This document shows positions 46,849-58,345 of a stretch of 60,000 nt of DNA, in pieces (position 1 is the first letter of the stretch; each line of letters starts with the position of its first letter). Made by a program: the position numbers and the translations under genes. The notes under the pieces are model-generated. The model did no database searches and was not told the DNA's origin. It saw nothing but the letters and a program-made list of their open reading frames with translations. Location of the stretch: assembly GCA_009760855.2 (NCBI GenBank), contig WPIO01000013.1, forward strand, positions 6,507,501 to 6,567,500. The letters run 5' to 3'. The stretch is from Cristatella mucedo. Taxonomy: Eukaryota > Bryozoa > Phylactolaemata > Cristatellidae.

Positions 46849-47150
46849 TAGAGGCCACAGTATGAGAACGCGCAAGCGCAATCGCATGAAATTTGGTGGG
46901 TAAACCAGGAACGCCGCTCTCTATCGTTTGAAATTAAAAGCTCAGTTTTGCGAACCTTTTTATTGAAATAACGGCTGTGTTGCTGTCCACTTTGGTTGGG
47001 AGGCTGGCTGGCCCAGGCCATTTGAGGCCATAGCAATAGAGTGCGCAGGCGCAATTGCATGAAATTTGCTGGGGGAACCCTTTGGGCTATTCTGTATAAT
47101 TTAGAATAAAAAGGCCGCAGTTGTCTGACATTTATTGTTAAAATGGCAGC
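46849..47150. repeat. Two tandem units related to the 170-bp array
   Basis: GAGGCCACAGTATGAGAAC at 46850 recurs as GAGGCCATAGCAATAGAG at 47024 (offset 174 bp), each followed by GCGCAATYGCATGAAATTT and a later TTTTTATTG/TTTATTG block. The unit at about 34600 (GAGAACGCGTGAGCGAAATC, then GTGAAGTTTTCTGGGTA) matches in the same order, so this is the same repeat family 12 kb away. Confidence 0.75.
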
Positions 47151-47154
47151 TGTA

Positions 47155-47720
47155 TTGCAGATATTCGTGCCACACAAGCTCTGCTGCTAGGCTTACTTGT
47201 CGCGAACGCTCAACTACTAAATTACACCACTACTTACCGAATAGCACTTGCTCCCCACCGTTGCATGGTAGTGACTTAAAATTTGTGTCACTCACTTTTA
47301 AGTCTCTTCATTCTCTCTTGCTCCGGTCTACCTAAGCGAACTACTTCCTAATCGGGCTTCGCATCGCATCTCCCGCTCGTCTGACTCAAGTCCTTAAGCT
47401 GCGCCACTGAGAAAACTTGTATCCTTTGGAAACCGTGCCTGCACTTCATCAGCTCACTAAGCCTGGAACTCACTACCGACTGACGTCATGGCATCCTCTG
47501 ACTTGACGACATTTAAAAAGGAGCTGAAAATTCGCCTCTTCCTCACAGCATTTTCTGCATCCGTCGGAACCTTTATTTTCGTGAAAATGCGTGCGCTGGC
47601 ATGATGCCTGTTATCACGTGCACCAGTTATCACATGCTTCTTTTCCAGCATTGGCGAAGTGCCTAGAAAGTGCTCTCTTAGGGTGCCGTGCAATTGTCTG
47701 GTGTAAATGTTAAATGTCAC
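47155..47720 (+). mobile_element. LINE family A, 3' fragment
   Basis: Plus-strand C-terminal region: SAARLTCRERST, then FVSLTFKSLHSLL, a degraded middle, then KAWNSLPTDVM-like and ELKIRLFL. The 3' UTR is diverged and the tail is reduced to about 47725-47745. Confidence 0.75.
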
Positions 47721-47745
47721 ATATTTTTAGTATTGTTATTATCAA

Positions 47746-48009
47746 TGCAAACACTGTCGCAATTAGCCAGTCTTGAAAAGCAAACTGTCTAAAAAACGAC
47801 GGGTGCCGGAAGTTGGCCCCCACGGAACGACGGACAGACGTTCGCACGGACGCACTGAACGCATCTCACCATGGAAGTGCTGCAAGGTCCGGTTTCTTTG
47901 CCTTGCGCCTGCTGCCGCATTCACCGGAGCGACATTCGGCTTTCTACTGGCTCTAAAGGCGCCGATACAGCGAGCGAGCAGCAAGCTCCTCGGAGTTAAT
48001 AGCAGCAGC
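47746..48009. other. Unclassified DNA
   Basis: Nothing recognised before the minisatellite. Confidence 0.35.
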
Positions 48010-48155
48010 AGCGCTACGTCCTCAATAGCTGCAGCGCTACGTCCTCAATAGCAGCAGCGCTACGTCCTCAATAGCTGCAGCGCTACGTCCTCAATAGCAG
48101 CAGCATTATGTCCTCAATAGCAGCAGCGCTATGTCCTCAATAGCAGCACTATGTC
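48010..48155. repeat. 23-bp minisatellite, about six units
   Basis: Unit built on AGCGCTACGTCCTCAATAGC plus TGC or AGC, period 23 bp, with the last units varied and one shortened. There are no spacers between units, so it is not a CRISPR-like array. Confidence 0.95.
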
Positions 48156-48337
48156 GCATGTGCAAGAGAGTGGCAAGAGAGTAACAGCAAGGCCTCGCGC
48201 CTCGAACTTGGAACGTGGACTCCGAGGACGGCAACGGCGGTACCGTATTCGCATTGGTTTAGCTGCCACCATGTAGTAAGGTCTTTGTCGGATGGTGAAT
48301 TTCGCACAGCATCTCAGCTTTTGACTTACACGTTGCA
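48156..48337. other. Short spacer
   Basis: Nothing recognised. Confidence 0.3.
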
Positions 48338-48432
48338 AAAGTTGAGCTGGTTTGGTCAAGTGGTAAAGGTGCTCGCCGCGACCAAGGTTTGGCTGAGGTC
48401 GTCGGCTCGATCCCCAAGGCATATGTGAAGCG

Positions 48433-48436
<4 letters not shown>
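48338..48436 (+). mobile_element. tRNA-like SINE head with short tail
   Basis: A box (TGGTCAAGTGGTAAAGG) and B box (GGCTCGATCCCC), followed by CATATGTGAAGCGCCTGA and (AAT)n. It lacks the long body of the main SINE family and runs directly into the (AAT)n that also ends the next LINE A. Confidence 0.75.
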
Positions 48437-48470
<34 letters not shown>

Positions 48471-49457
48471 TACTTGATAAAGCGCCCTCAGAGAACTTAA
48501 TCGCTTTTAAGCGCTTTACATTTTCTGCAAAGGGAAATGCAATTGAATGGTAAGTAAAATCATGCTTGAAAAACAAACACAATGAATAAGATGGTTAGGG
48601 GTGACATGCACAGGGTCAGCATGCAAATGTGGTTAGTGGCAGCATGCAGCATGCACAGTGTCAGCACGCATAAGCACATCAAGGACGAATCACAGGGACC
48701 CACTATATGCTGTCCTAAATAGGTGTGTTTTTAGGTTCCTTTTAAATGTGGTCAGGTCAGGGGATGTTCTGACACAGGTCGGGAGGGAGTTCCAGGCTTT
48801 GGGAGCATACGAACTAAATGCACGGTCTCCAAAGGATTTGAGGTTTGTACGAGGTATTTGTAGACTGTTGGATTCCGAAAAGCTGGTGGTACGATGCTTG
48901 GCTTGATGGGGGAGTATGTCGGAGAGATAGGCTGGAGCCATAGAATGGAGGGACCTAAAAGTGAGCGACAAAACCTTAAAGTCAATCCGTTGCTTGACTG
49001 GTAGCCAGTGCAAGTCGGCGAGAAGTGGAGTAATGTGGCAACTGCGACGCTCACGACAGACAAGCCTAGCTGCCGAGTTTTGCACCAGCTGCAATCGCCT
49101 GATCGCACATGCTGGTAGGTCAGTAAGCAGTGAGTTGCATAAGTCGAGACGAGATGTCACGAATGCATGGACCAACTTGGATGTGGTATCCTTATCTAAA
49201 CAAGCCCGAATTTTAGCAATATCATGAAGCTGAAAATAGGCAGATTTGACCGTGGAGCTGATATGGTCGTCTAACGAGAGGTCGCTTTGGAATATGACAC
49301 CTAGATTTCGAGCTGATTCGACAGGAGATATACAGGCAGAGCCAATTTTGAGCGTCAGTCTTTCCAATTTCTGAATCACACTGGGTTTGCCCATAACTAA
49401 TAAGCTAGTTTTGTCATCGTTTAGTTTTAGAAAATTTGCTGCCATCCATGTGCGAAT
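48437..49457 (-). mobile_element. LINE family A, best-preserved C-terminal half
   Basis: Minus strand, tail (ATT)n at 48437-48470, full 3' UTR, and an uninterrupted 251-codon frame (48690-49445) from [19 protein letters not shown] through SPVESARNLGV, LDDHISSTVKSAYFQLH, FVTSRLDLCNSLL, CHITPLLADLHWLPVKQRID and KAWNSLPTCVRTSPDL to the stop. It is truncated just after the catalytic motif region. Few mutations relative to the other copies suggest a younger insertion. Confidence 0.95.
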
Positions 49458-49751
49458 CGAGATTAAGTTCTCTTATGGCGCTATACAAATGAATTATATA
49501 TATATAATAGTGTCTTTTGAACAGCGCCTTTAGAGAACCGAATCTCTTATCATGGTGCTCTGCAACTCGCTCTAAGGGAAGCAATAACCAAGAGTTAATG
49601 ACAAGCGAAGCATGCTGTTTAATAAGAATAATAATGATACATTTATATCGCACCCTCAGAGAACTTAATGTCTTTATGAGCACTTTGAATTTTGTGCAAA
49701 GAAAGCTTGATCGAATGGTTAGTGGTGGCATGCTCATGGATTTCACTTTTA
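49458..49751. mobile_element. Cluster of LINE A 3' tails
   Basis: Three short tails in a row: plus at about 49458-49505 (GAGATTAAGTTCTC), minus at about 49508-49600 (AGCGCCTTTAGAGAACC), and minus at about 49623-49745 (AATAATGATACATTT then CACCCTCAGAGAAC). Each is a severe 5' truncation. Confidence 0.65.
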
Positions 49752-50838
49752 TCATGGATATCACTTTTATGCTGACGATACTCAGCTGTATTTGTCATTC
49801 AAACCGTCGGAGTCTGCTGCAGCAATTGAGAAACTGAACGCTTGCCTTACCGACATTCGATCCTGGATGTCGGAAAACTTCTTGAAATTAAATGACGATA
49901 AAACCGAACTGCTGCTCATAGGATACCTAGGCGTGTGGCTGGATTAAAAGACTTTGCTCTTCTAATAGGTGATGCTGTTGTGCGACCATCACCACGTGCT
50001 CGAAATTAAGGTGTCGTTTTCGACAGCTGCTTAAATTTTAAAAGCTTCATTCAGAAGATTGCTTTTACAGCTAGCCATCACGTCTGATCCCAATTCAAGA
50101 TTAGGAGCTGTCTTCCACAGTGGCTTTCAAAAAATTTAACTAGCTCCTTTGTTCTGTCTCGGCTTGATTATTGTAATTCCCTTTTGTCTAGGCTACCAAA
50201 GAAAGAAACTAGGCCACTGCAGCTGACTATGAATATGGCTGCAAGGCTAGCCTTCAAGCCCCAGAGGTTTGAGCACGTGTCTCCTTTGCTAAAAGAGCTA
50301 GGATAGATGCCGGTTGAGCAACGGATACAGATCAAAGTTCTTACGCTGACCCACAAGGCCCGCCACGGCTTGGCTCCTTCGTACCTAGCTGAACTGCTGC
50401 ACCAGTTTCAGCCTCTTCGCTCCCTCAGGTCCTGTGAAGACAATAAATTAGCTGTTACATTCCTCCGCTTAAAGACCGTTGGCGACAGAAGCTTTAGCTC
50501 TGCAAGTCCTAGACTGTGGAACTCGCTTCAACAATTCTTACGCAACGACAACTCTTCTGGCTAGCTCGTGAGCAACAACTACTGTTCTGCTGCCGACTAT
50601 GACTCATCCTTTTCAGCGGTCCTGAGCTGCTACTTCCATGCTACTCACTACCTCAACTGCTCTCCTGACTCTGCTATGCTTACCACTTTCTCTTTGTTGC
50701 GTGAGACGAAGTCTGTTGGCTACCGAATGCGTACCGAAAGCCGCTTAGGCTGTGAATGTGCTATACAAAACTCTCCTGTGTAACACCCACATATTCTTTA
50801 TGGCTTTGTGGAGTTACAGACTTAGATACATTACATGC
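49752..50838 (+). mobile_element. LINE family B, 5'-truncated copy
   Basis: Plus strand from within the catalytic motif ([14 protein letters not shown], 49755) through [30 protein letters not shown], the C-terminal PVEQRIQIKVLTLTHKARHG (frame 50307-50564) and the full 3' UTR to the terminus (GTGGAGTTACAGAC, then GATACATTACAT). Two frameshifts break the RT. It is the reference copy I used for the family B 3' end. Confidence 0.92.
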
Positions 50839-50854
50839 TCAATGACCACAAGCA

Positions 50855-53800
50855 TATCATGGTTAGAAGTGACATGCATAGGATCAGCATGCAAATATGG
50901 TTAGTGGCAGCATGCACAGTGTCAGCACGCTTAAGCACACGAAGGACGAATCACATGGACCCACTAAATATTGCGATAAATAGATGTGTTTTAGCTTCTT
51001 TTTAAATGTTTTCAAGTCAGGTGATGTGGTGACGGACGCCAGTCGGATGTGAGTTTCGGGCTTCGGAAGCAAACGAACTAAAGACGTAGTCTCGAAAGCA
51101 TTTGAGGTTCTCATGAGGTGTATATAAGCAATTCGATTCGGAAAAACAGGCGGGTACGATGCTTAGCCTTGTGGGGAGCAGATCGGACAGGTAAACTAAA
51201 GCCAAAGAATGAAGGGGCCTAAAGGTAAGTGACCTTGAACTGAACCTTGAAGTCGATGCGCTGCTTGACTGGGAGCCAGTGCAGGACAGCCAGAAGTGTT
51301 TTTATTTGGCAATTGCAACGCTCAAGACAGACAAGATTGGCTCGGCAGAGTTTTGCACCAACTGTAAAGGCTTGTGTGCACATGCCGGTAGATCAGCAAG
51401 CAGTGAGTTACAGAGGTCAAGACGGGATGTCACAAATTCATGAACCAATTTAGATTTGGTATCCCTGTCTAAACGAGCCCGAATTTTCGCAATGTTGTAG
51501 AGCTGAGAGTAGGCAGACTTGACTGTGGAGCTGATGTGGTCGTCTAATGCAAGGTCACTTTGGAACAAGACACCTAGATTTTGTGCAGATTCAACAGGAG
51601 ATATGCTCACAGAGCCGATTGTGAGTGCTAACATTTCTAATTTCTGAATCACACTTGGTTTGCCCATACTTGGTAAGTTGATTTTATTATCATTCAATTT
51701 AAGAAGGTTTGCTGTCACCAATGTGCAGATGTCATCGATTCATGCAGCAAGGGTTTTGAGAGCATTCGACGCACTGGAAGGCTGGGAGAGATTAAAGTAA
51801 GGGTAAAGCTGAGTGTCGTCTGCATTAAAGTGAAAGCCTAATTTTTTCCTGGCAATCACATCGGAAAGAGAACTATAAACCGAGAAAAGAACCGGAACAA
51901 GCAGAGTGCTCAGATGCATTACTATTATTATTATTATTACCCCATACTTCAGTGCTTCCTCGGATGGTCGTTGTCCATTCATATCAATTCTCTGGAGTGT
52001 CACACTGCGATTGGACCTGAATTATTGCAATGGAGTGCCAGTGATGCACAGGAGAGATGAGAAGCGCTCGAGAAGGACTTGATAATCGATAGTATCAAAA
52101 GCTGCAGGCAAATCGAGCAAAACCAGCAAAGATGCTCCACTAAAGTCGGCATTCCTAAGCAGGCCGTTGCAAACCTGAGGCAATGCTGACTCTGTGGAGT
52201 GACAAGCTCTAAAGCTTAGAGTTAAAGATTAACTAAAGATAGAATCTAAAGATTAGAACTTGCTAGCAAGGTTTGAAGTTTCAACTTATGCGTTTAGCTG
52301 ATCTGCCACGACTCGTTCCAGTGTCTTTGATAGGAGCGGTAGAAGGAAGATTGGATGGAATTCGCTCATATATTCTCTTGTTCTTGTATTTCTTTTCTCG
52401 AGTTGTGGCCTGACTACAGCCTTTTGAAAGGTGCTGGGACATGACCTGAGGCTAATGCCATATTTATTATGTTATTTATGCACGGCAGCAGCAGAACCAT
52501 GCATCGTAAAAGCAGGGCAGTGGGAATATGGTTCTTCGCGAGATAAAGTCTGTTGGCTACCGAATGCATACCGAGAGTCGCTTAGGCTGCGAGTGCGCTA
52601 CACAAGACTCTCCTGAGTAACACCCATATCGTTGTGGCTTTGTGGAGTTACAGATGGAGATACTTTACATAGAGGGCTAGTTGTCTTCTTTGACTGGAAT
52701 ATGAACTTCAGGATCAGGTCACTAGTGGCCTCCTTGAATGTAGACATTGAGGTGCTGCACGGAATTGAGGAACGTGATTCCAAGGGATACTGCCACCCTA
52801 GGGATGGACTTCCTGATCTTGTTGTTGATCTGATTGCTGATCTGATCCTGTCAATTTTGTTTAAAAAGATGCTGTAGATGTGATAAGCCAGACCATTACA
52901 AGGATCACTAGGTACGGAGCTAACCTGGGAGCGGTTAAGGAGATGGTTGATCGTAGACATTCGCATTTTTGGATAGTGCATCTATTATTCAATGACTTTT
53001 GTTTTATAAAGGCTAGACTTGGCCTTTGCTAGGATCATTTGGTACGATCTAGTTAGTCATTATATACCTATCAATGGACAGTCAGTCCTGCCCTTTTGTA
53101 CGCTTTTTCAATTTTGCCCTTAGTAGACCTGGCTAGTTTAATTTCTGCGGTAAACCATAGGCCGTCTTGGCGAGTGAACACAGTTCGCTCAGTCAGAGGT
53201 GCAAACTCGTCGAGCATGTTCATGTCCACTAGTGTCGTGTTGTAGCAATCTACTAATAATGACAGGTCGGAAGAGGGATTGAACAACAGGGTGAAGAAGC
53301 TATTATATTTTAATTATATATTCTCTCGCTGACAGCATCGATGTCAAAGGTCTTATGGTTTCGCGAATCACGGGCGATTTTGGATGCAGAGGAAGCTGGC
53401 ACTGTATATTGACTGAGATCTGCATGTGATCAGATAATCAGAATTTAGTAATACTATGTGATGATAGCGCGCAGTTGTTTGAGGAAATTTCGTCGAGTGT
53501 GTGACCTTTGATGTAAGAAGAGCCGTGCACATGAGCCACAAGAGACAGTGAGTCAGTCAGTGCACGAAATTCGGTGCTGAAGGCGTCAGATAATTTATAA
53601 AAATGAATGTTAAAATCACCCAAAGCGAGAAAATATTAATTTCTTGCACGTAATTGAAAGGAGACCAGAGAAGTGTGAGATAAATGAGGACTTGGTACCT
53701 GGGGTTGATAGACTAATGCCACCATTAGCAGCTTGTTGTCGAATGAACTCATGGCAATAGATTCGAAAGACTGCTTCGGGGGATAGCAAATGGCTGGAAA

Positions 53801-54060
53801 TTGAAGGATGAGCCTGTGATAACGACGGCTAAATCACCAGTTTTTATTGATCTCGGGCTATGAAAGAAGGAGAAGCCTATTGGGTTTGCATCGTTAATAG
53901 TTGGGCACTTAACATATTTAAGCCAGGTCTTGGTCAAGGCGAACAGGTCAAATCGTTCTCAGTAATTAAGTCGCGTAATATTAAATTGTTTCACGTTGAG
54001 CAAGGATTTCAAAGGCAAGCTTTAAGTTTAAGCCGGAGTTATAGCAGGCCTAGTGACCAC
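50855..54060 (-). mobile_element. LINE family A, near full-length copy
   Basis: Minus strand, 5' to 3': APE-type endonuclease fragments (53749-53937 TKTWLKYVKCPTINDANPIG and FSFFHSPRS; 53438-53623 GDFNIHF, GHTLDE), linker (53071-53286 LDEFAPLTERTV), pre-RT segment (52598-52981 LNKIDRIRSAIRS, SPSLGWQYPLES), RT (51740-52250; FNADD replaces the catalytic FYADD), C-terminal blocks (51302-51721) and 3' UTR. It has many stops, an (ATT)n insert where the PQGS motif belongs, and a nested family B fragment. This copy shows the family encodes endonuclease plus RT. Confidence 0.9.
52530..52668 (+). mobile_element. LINE family B 3' fragment nested in LINE A
   Basis: GCGAGATAAAGTCTGTTGGC through TGTGGAGTTACAGATGGAG to TACTTTACAT on the plus strand, inside the minus-strand LINE A. 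Its left side (about 52430-52530) is less certain. Confidence 0.85.
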
Positions 54061-55260
54061 TAAGTTAAAGAGATTCATAGCAACGCTTGAGGAAAACCGC
54101 ACTGAGCGGTTCAAGACAACGCTAGGAATACCCAACGAGCGGAGACTCCGGTTTCGCCCCGCTCGGCATAGGTTTCGGGGCGCCTTTCCTTTGTTAAGGC
54201 ATAATGTCTGGACCTTAGCCAGATCAATTGCATCTATGAATGCATTTTAATGACGATAGCAAAACGATTATACGTACGCACGATCATAACTAATAAGCGG
54301 GTTACTAGCAACCGGCGAATCTACGGGTGCCGCCAGAGTAAGGCATGATGACCCAGTTCCAAGCTTTAAGCATTTAGATGTCCACAGGCATGTATGTTCT
54401 TACGCGCTACGGTCAAACAACAAAGAGATAAGCTTTAAATGGGTCTTAGCTGTATCAGTTTTCTTATACGATGTTCGCAAGAACTTCAATTTTCAGAAGA
54501 GAATTCTGCAACGGACAAGAAACACAAAGTAGCGCTTGGAGTTGGGAGGCATTTGGGCAAGTAAAAGCATACAAAAACACTTAGGTCGGCTAATAAGCAG
54601 GACTTCTGCTAAGAAACATGCACTGAATCGTTCTAAAGCACAAAAGAAAAAATACAAGCTCGCTGGCGCGCTATGCAAGAGCATACCACTATTTCAAGAC
54701 TTGCGCAGGTCCGTCAGGCACAAGCACACAAAGGACAACGCACTCAGAGACGGAGCTACGGCTACGGTGGAATCGGTAGGTTTTAACTTGTTTTTGGAAG
54801 CGGTCAAATTAGAATATAGCGCGATGGCGCGACGATAGTGCGACAAGCGAGGCTCTGCAGCGGCTCTTGTGCTAATGTCCTTAGACCGCAAGCTCAGAGC
54901 TCGTACTTTGGCGCTAGACCTAGCCGACGGGAAAGAATGGGTGAAGCCCTGAACTTTCGAACCGCGGCTAGAGGAGACTTACAGGCGCAGTACCAACGGA
55001 CGTAATTGTTAGTATTACGACAGTAGCAGAACACGGCAAAAATGAAGAGCGATCAAACCCTAAGATAGCAAGTGCGCATAGTTAGCATAGAGAAGTCTAT
55101 GCGAAAACTACGGTAGATAGCAGGCGTCTAGTATTAACCTGGCTCACTACATGTGACTTTGGTTTCTATACTGCCTAACCACGCATTATAACACAACCTG
55201 GCTGCTGGCTCCTGGTCGCTATAAGTCCCGCAAAGGATAGTACGGCGGTCATAATCTGGC
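54061..55260. other. Unclassified DNA
   Basis: The plus frame 54536-54838 (basic, KKHALNRSKAQKKKYK) starts at TTG and matches nothing I know. No transposon recognised. Confidence 0.35.
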
Positions 55261-55960
55261 TGATAAAAATAATAATAGCAATAACAATAATGATACATTT
55301 TTATTGCGCCCTCAGAGAATGTTATTTCTTTCTAGGCACTTTACATAGTCTGGAAAGAAAGCATGATCATACAGTTACTTATAACACGCACTGTGTCAAC
55401 ATGCATAATATTGTTAGTGGTAAAATCAACAGTGTCAGCACGCATAAGCGCACAAAGAGAAAACTCATACGGACCCACCAAATGCTGTTAGAAACGGTGC
55501 TACTTTAGGTTCTTTTTTAAATATTGTCAAGTCAGGGGGATGTTGTAACGTCAGTCTGGAGTGAGTTCTAGGCTTTGGGAGCATACAAACTAACGGCACG
55601 GTCTCGAAAAGATTTGAATTTTACTAGAGACACAGCTAAATAATTTGAATAAGAAGGTCGGTGGTACGATGCCTAGCTAGTCTGGTTGAGGAGTAGTTCT
55701 GATAGGCAGGTCAAAAGTAAGTGACGTGACAAAGCCGTAAAGTTGATCCGATGCTTGGAGGGTGGCGAGTGAAGGTCGGCGAGAAATTGTGTAATGTGGA
55801 AACTGCGACGCTCGCGACCGACAAGTCTATCTCAGAGTTTTGCACCATCTGTAAGCGCCTGATTGCATATGGCTGGTAGACCAGAAAGCAGTGAGCTATA
55901 GAACTCGATACGGTATGTCAAAATTACATGAAACATCTTGGATGTGCTCTAGTAGGCTGC
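55261..55960 (-). mobile_element. LINE family A, decayed 3' half
   Basis: Minus strand: tail at 55265-55310, terminal hairpin CGCCCTCAGAGAATG, 3' UTR repeats (GTGTCAGCACGC at 55430), C-terminal blocks to about 55960. No frame longer than about 60 codons survives. Confidence 0.8.
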
Positions 55961-56275
55961 CGTTTCGCTAGTGAGTTCCATTCTGTGGGAACATGGTCAC
56001 TAAAGGCACCGTCGCAAGAGATCTGAAGGTGTGTATGCACGCAACCAATCGACCGTAGTCAGAAGAGCGGAAGTCAGGTGCTCTGGATTCTTACCAAAGC
56101 CGGCTTCGTTGAATGATATCAGACTGGCCAGTCACGCACTCGTGTCGCGCACGGCGGGATAGTCGGGACCAGAGTCGAGACCGGCAGCAGATGACGGCCG
56201 CAGAGACCGAGGCAAATGTACACGGAGTCCTCCGTTCTCCCTGCTTCACCGGCAGTTAGAAAGTCAGAGCCGATT
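55961..56275. other. Unclassified DNA
   Basis: Possibly a second degraded LINE A layer; too diverged to call. Confidence 0.3.
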
Positions 56276-56560
56276 TTGGCTTCAATTGATATCTTCAGGT
56301 CACGGGTTTCACGATGTCAGTTGGTTGCGAGTTCCTGGAGTTTGATATTAGTTAGAGGCACAGCCAAAGAACTTGAGTCGGAGAAGCCGGAGGTACGATG
56401 ACAAGCCAATGACTAGGAAGTATTTCGGACGGATATTTCAGATATGGATGCAGTATTTCAGACAGCCGGAGCAAGAGAATCGAGGTGACCAATCGAGGCG
56501 AACGATAGATCTTAAAGCCGTTCGCCGCTTGATCAACAATCAATGCCCCTGCTATGCTTG
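56276..56560 (-). mobile_element. LINE family A, strongly decayed fragment
   Basis: Blocks resembling GTTCCTGGAGTTTG, AGAGGCACAGCCAAAG and GGTACGATG of the C-terminal region in the usual order and spacing. Low identity. Confidence 0.5.
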
Positions 56561-57569
56561 TCGATTACGCCGCCAAGAAGGAGAGTTCCGAGTGCGAACA
56601 GAAATGGACTAAGAACGGATATTTGAATAAATTGCCCATATTTTAAAGACTCGAGACTTTTACAAATGAGGTTTTCAGCGGCTTTCACGCCAGGGCAGAA
56701 TACAGGGCGCAAACACAGAGCTCATGACGGCGCTAGTTCCGGCTGATATCTGTTTCCGGCTGATATCCGGCGACGAATACCAGTGGAGCACTGAACCTTG
56801 GAATAACTGCTAGCGACTTGCAGCACCAATACAGGGATGTATGCCGAAAGTAGCGTAATAATTTAAAAATTAAGAGTGCCCATCCCTAAAGATAGCAAGT
56901 CCACATTCATAGCGCAGGAAAGTCTATTCGACAGCAGCAGCATACGGCTACTACAGGTTTTCAGAACCAGAAGCCATGGTGTACACAAATCACATACGGC
57001 TCAAAGTCGTTAGGACAACTCAGTTCAACTGCTGAGGCACATCTGACTGGCTCACACGTGACCTCAGCTTTTATACTGCCTAACCATAGATCATCTCTCA
57101 ATGTTTCTAAGCCGTTATAATTCAAATTCTGCGAATAATAAATATCTCGCCTTTGATATATAGCGTGCCACCGTTTTAGGGAGACCGTTGGACGTATATG
57201 ACGTATATGGCTCCCGATTCCCCCTAACGGAGATGGACCTAAGCAACTGCAGTGCAGTGCCAGTAAGTGATTGTCAAGACGATGCAGACACTCGCGAAAC
57301 GAGCATTTGGTGACCAAAAGCATCAATGAAATGATGCAATGGTGACCGGCAGAACTAGCAGCGAGCATCAGGCAGATCTAGCAGCGAGGCTCTATATAAG
57401 CCAGCATGCCTGAAAAAGTCGTTACACATTCACTTTGGTTCTGACTGGTGTGTTCGGCTCTAAAGTCTTATTGGAACTTAATAGGTTTGATGTATTTAGA
57501 TTTCTTTACTAATCTGCCGTAACTCGTTCAGATGTAATTGATAGGAAAGTCAATGTGGAGACTGGCCGG
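56561..57569. other. Unclassified DNA
   Basis: No gene recognised. Around 57240-57300 and 57440-57545 weak family A-like RT blocks (GCAGTGCCAGTAAGTGA, GGTGTGTTCGGCTCTAAAG) can be suspected. Confidence 0.35.
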
Positions 57570-57945
57570 TAGCTGCTTCGTCTAGCTATACCTCGAACGA
57601 ACCTCAGATCCTTTGGAGACCGTGTCCTTAGTTCGTTCACTACCAAAGCCCGGAACTTACTCCCGACTGACGCCACGACATCTCCTGATTTGACAATATT
57701 TAAAACGAAGCTAAAGCGCACCGGTTTCTCACAGCATTTGCTGAGTCTTTGTCGTTTTACCTTTGCGTGCTTGTGCGTGCTGACACTGTGCATGTTGCCC
57801 CTAACCACAGTATTCTTGCTAACATGCCGATATTCCTACCGATGTTGCCGATGTTACAGCACATTAAAGTGCCCTTAGATAGATTAAGTTCTCTGAGGAC
57901 GCTATATAAATGTATTATCATTATTATTATTATTATTACTAATAG
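57570..57945 (+). mobile_element. LINE family A, 3' fragment
   Basis: Plus strand: IPRTNLRSFGDRVLSS-like, KARNLLPTDATTSPDLTIFK, LKRTGFSQHL, then the 3' UTR and terminal hairpin (GATTAAGTTCTCTGAGG) with an (ATT)n tail at 57915-57940. Confidence 0.85.
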
Positions 57946-58084
57946 GTCGTCCTAGTCTGGAGTCGACTACTCAACGAGCGACCTGACAACTTTCTCTTTG
58001 CAGGACAAGGTACACAACCTGGGGCGTATAGGACATGTTTATTATACTAGGTATGCGGGGTAGCAGCAAATATGAAGGAGCGCA
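57946..58084. other. Short spacer
   Basis: Nothing recognised. Confidence 0.3.
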
Positions 58085-58345
58085 GCAGGGCCGTAACGGC
58101 GGTAATGTGCTCGCTGTAGGGCCGTAACGGCGGTAATGTGCTCGCTGTAGAGCCGTAATGGCGGTAATGTGCTCGCTGTAGGGCCATAAGGATCGCCCAG
58201 GACGGCAAGGTGCTCGCTGCTCGCGGCCGAAGTCACAGGTTTTAATCCTGCAGTGAGCGATTCTTGTTATTACCAGCTGCGAGCGATAGTGACAGCCGTT
58301 AAGGCTCGTCTGCCTCTATACAAATGAGGCTGTTAAATCAGCCAA
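58085..58345 (+). mobile_element. tRNA-derived SINE with expanded head
   Basis: Plus strand. The head is repeated: about three 31-bp units (GGGCCGTAACGGCGGTAATG then TGCTCGCTGTA) precede the final head (GGGCCATAAGGATCGCCCAG, AAGGTGCTCGCTG), B box (GGTTTTAATCC), body and terminal GAGGCTGTTAAATCAGCC. Confidence 0.85.
58088..58180. repeat. 31-bp minisatellite, three units
   Basis: Units begin at 58088, 58119 and 58150, with the fourth (58181) diverging into the SINE head. The unit resembles the 5' part of the head itself. Confidence 0.93.

Noticed and set aside
48010-48155. CRISPR-like array
   Set aside because: Units abut without spacers and the genome is eukaryotic; it is a minisatellite.
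58042-58236. Repetitive 64-codon minus frame
   Set aside because: Explained by the 31-bp minisatellite, whose period is not a multiple of three.
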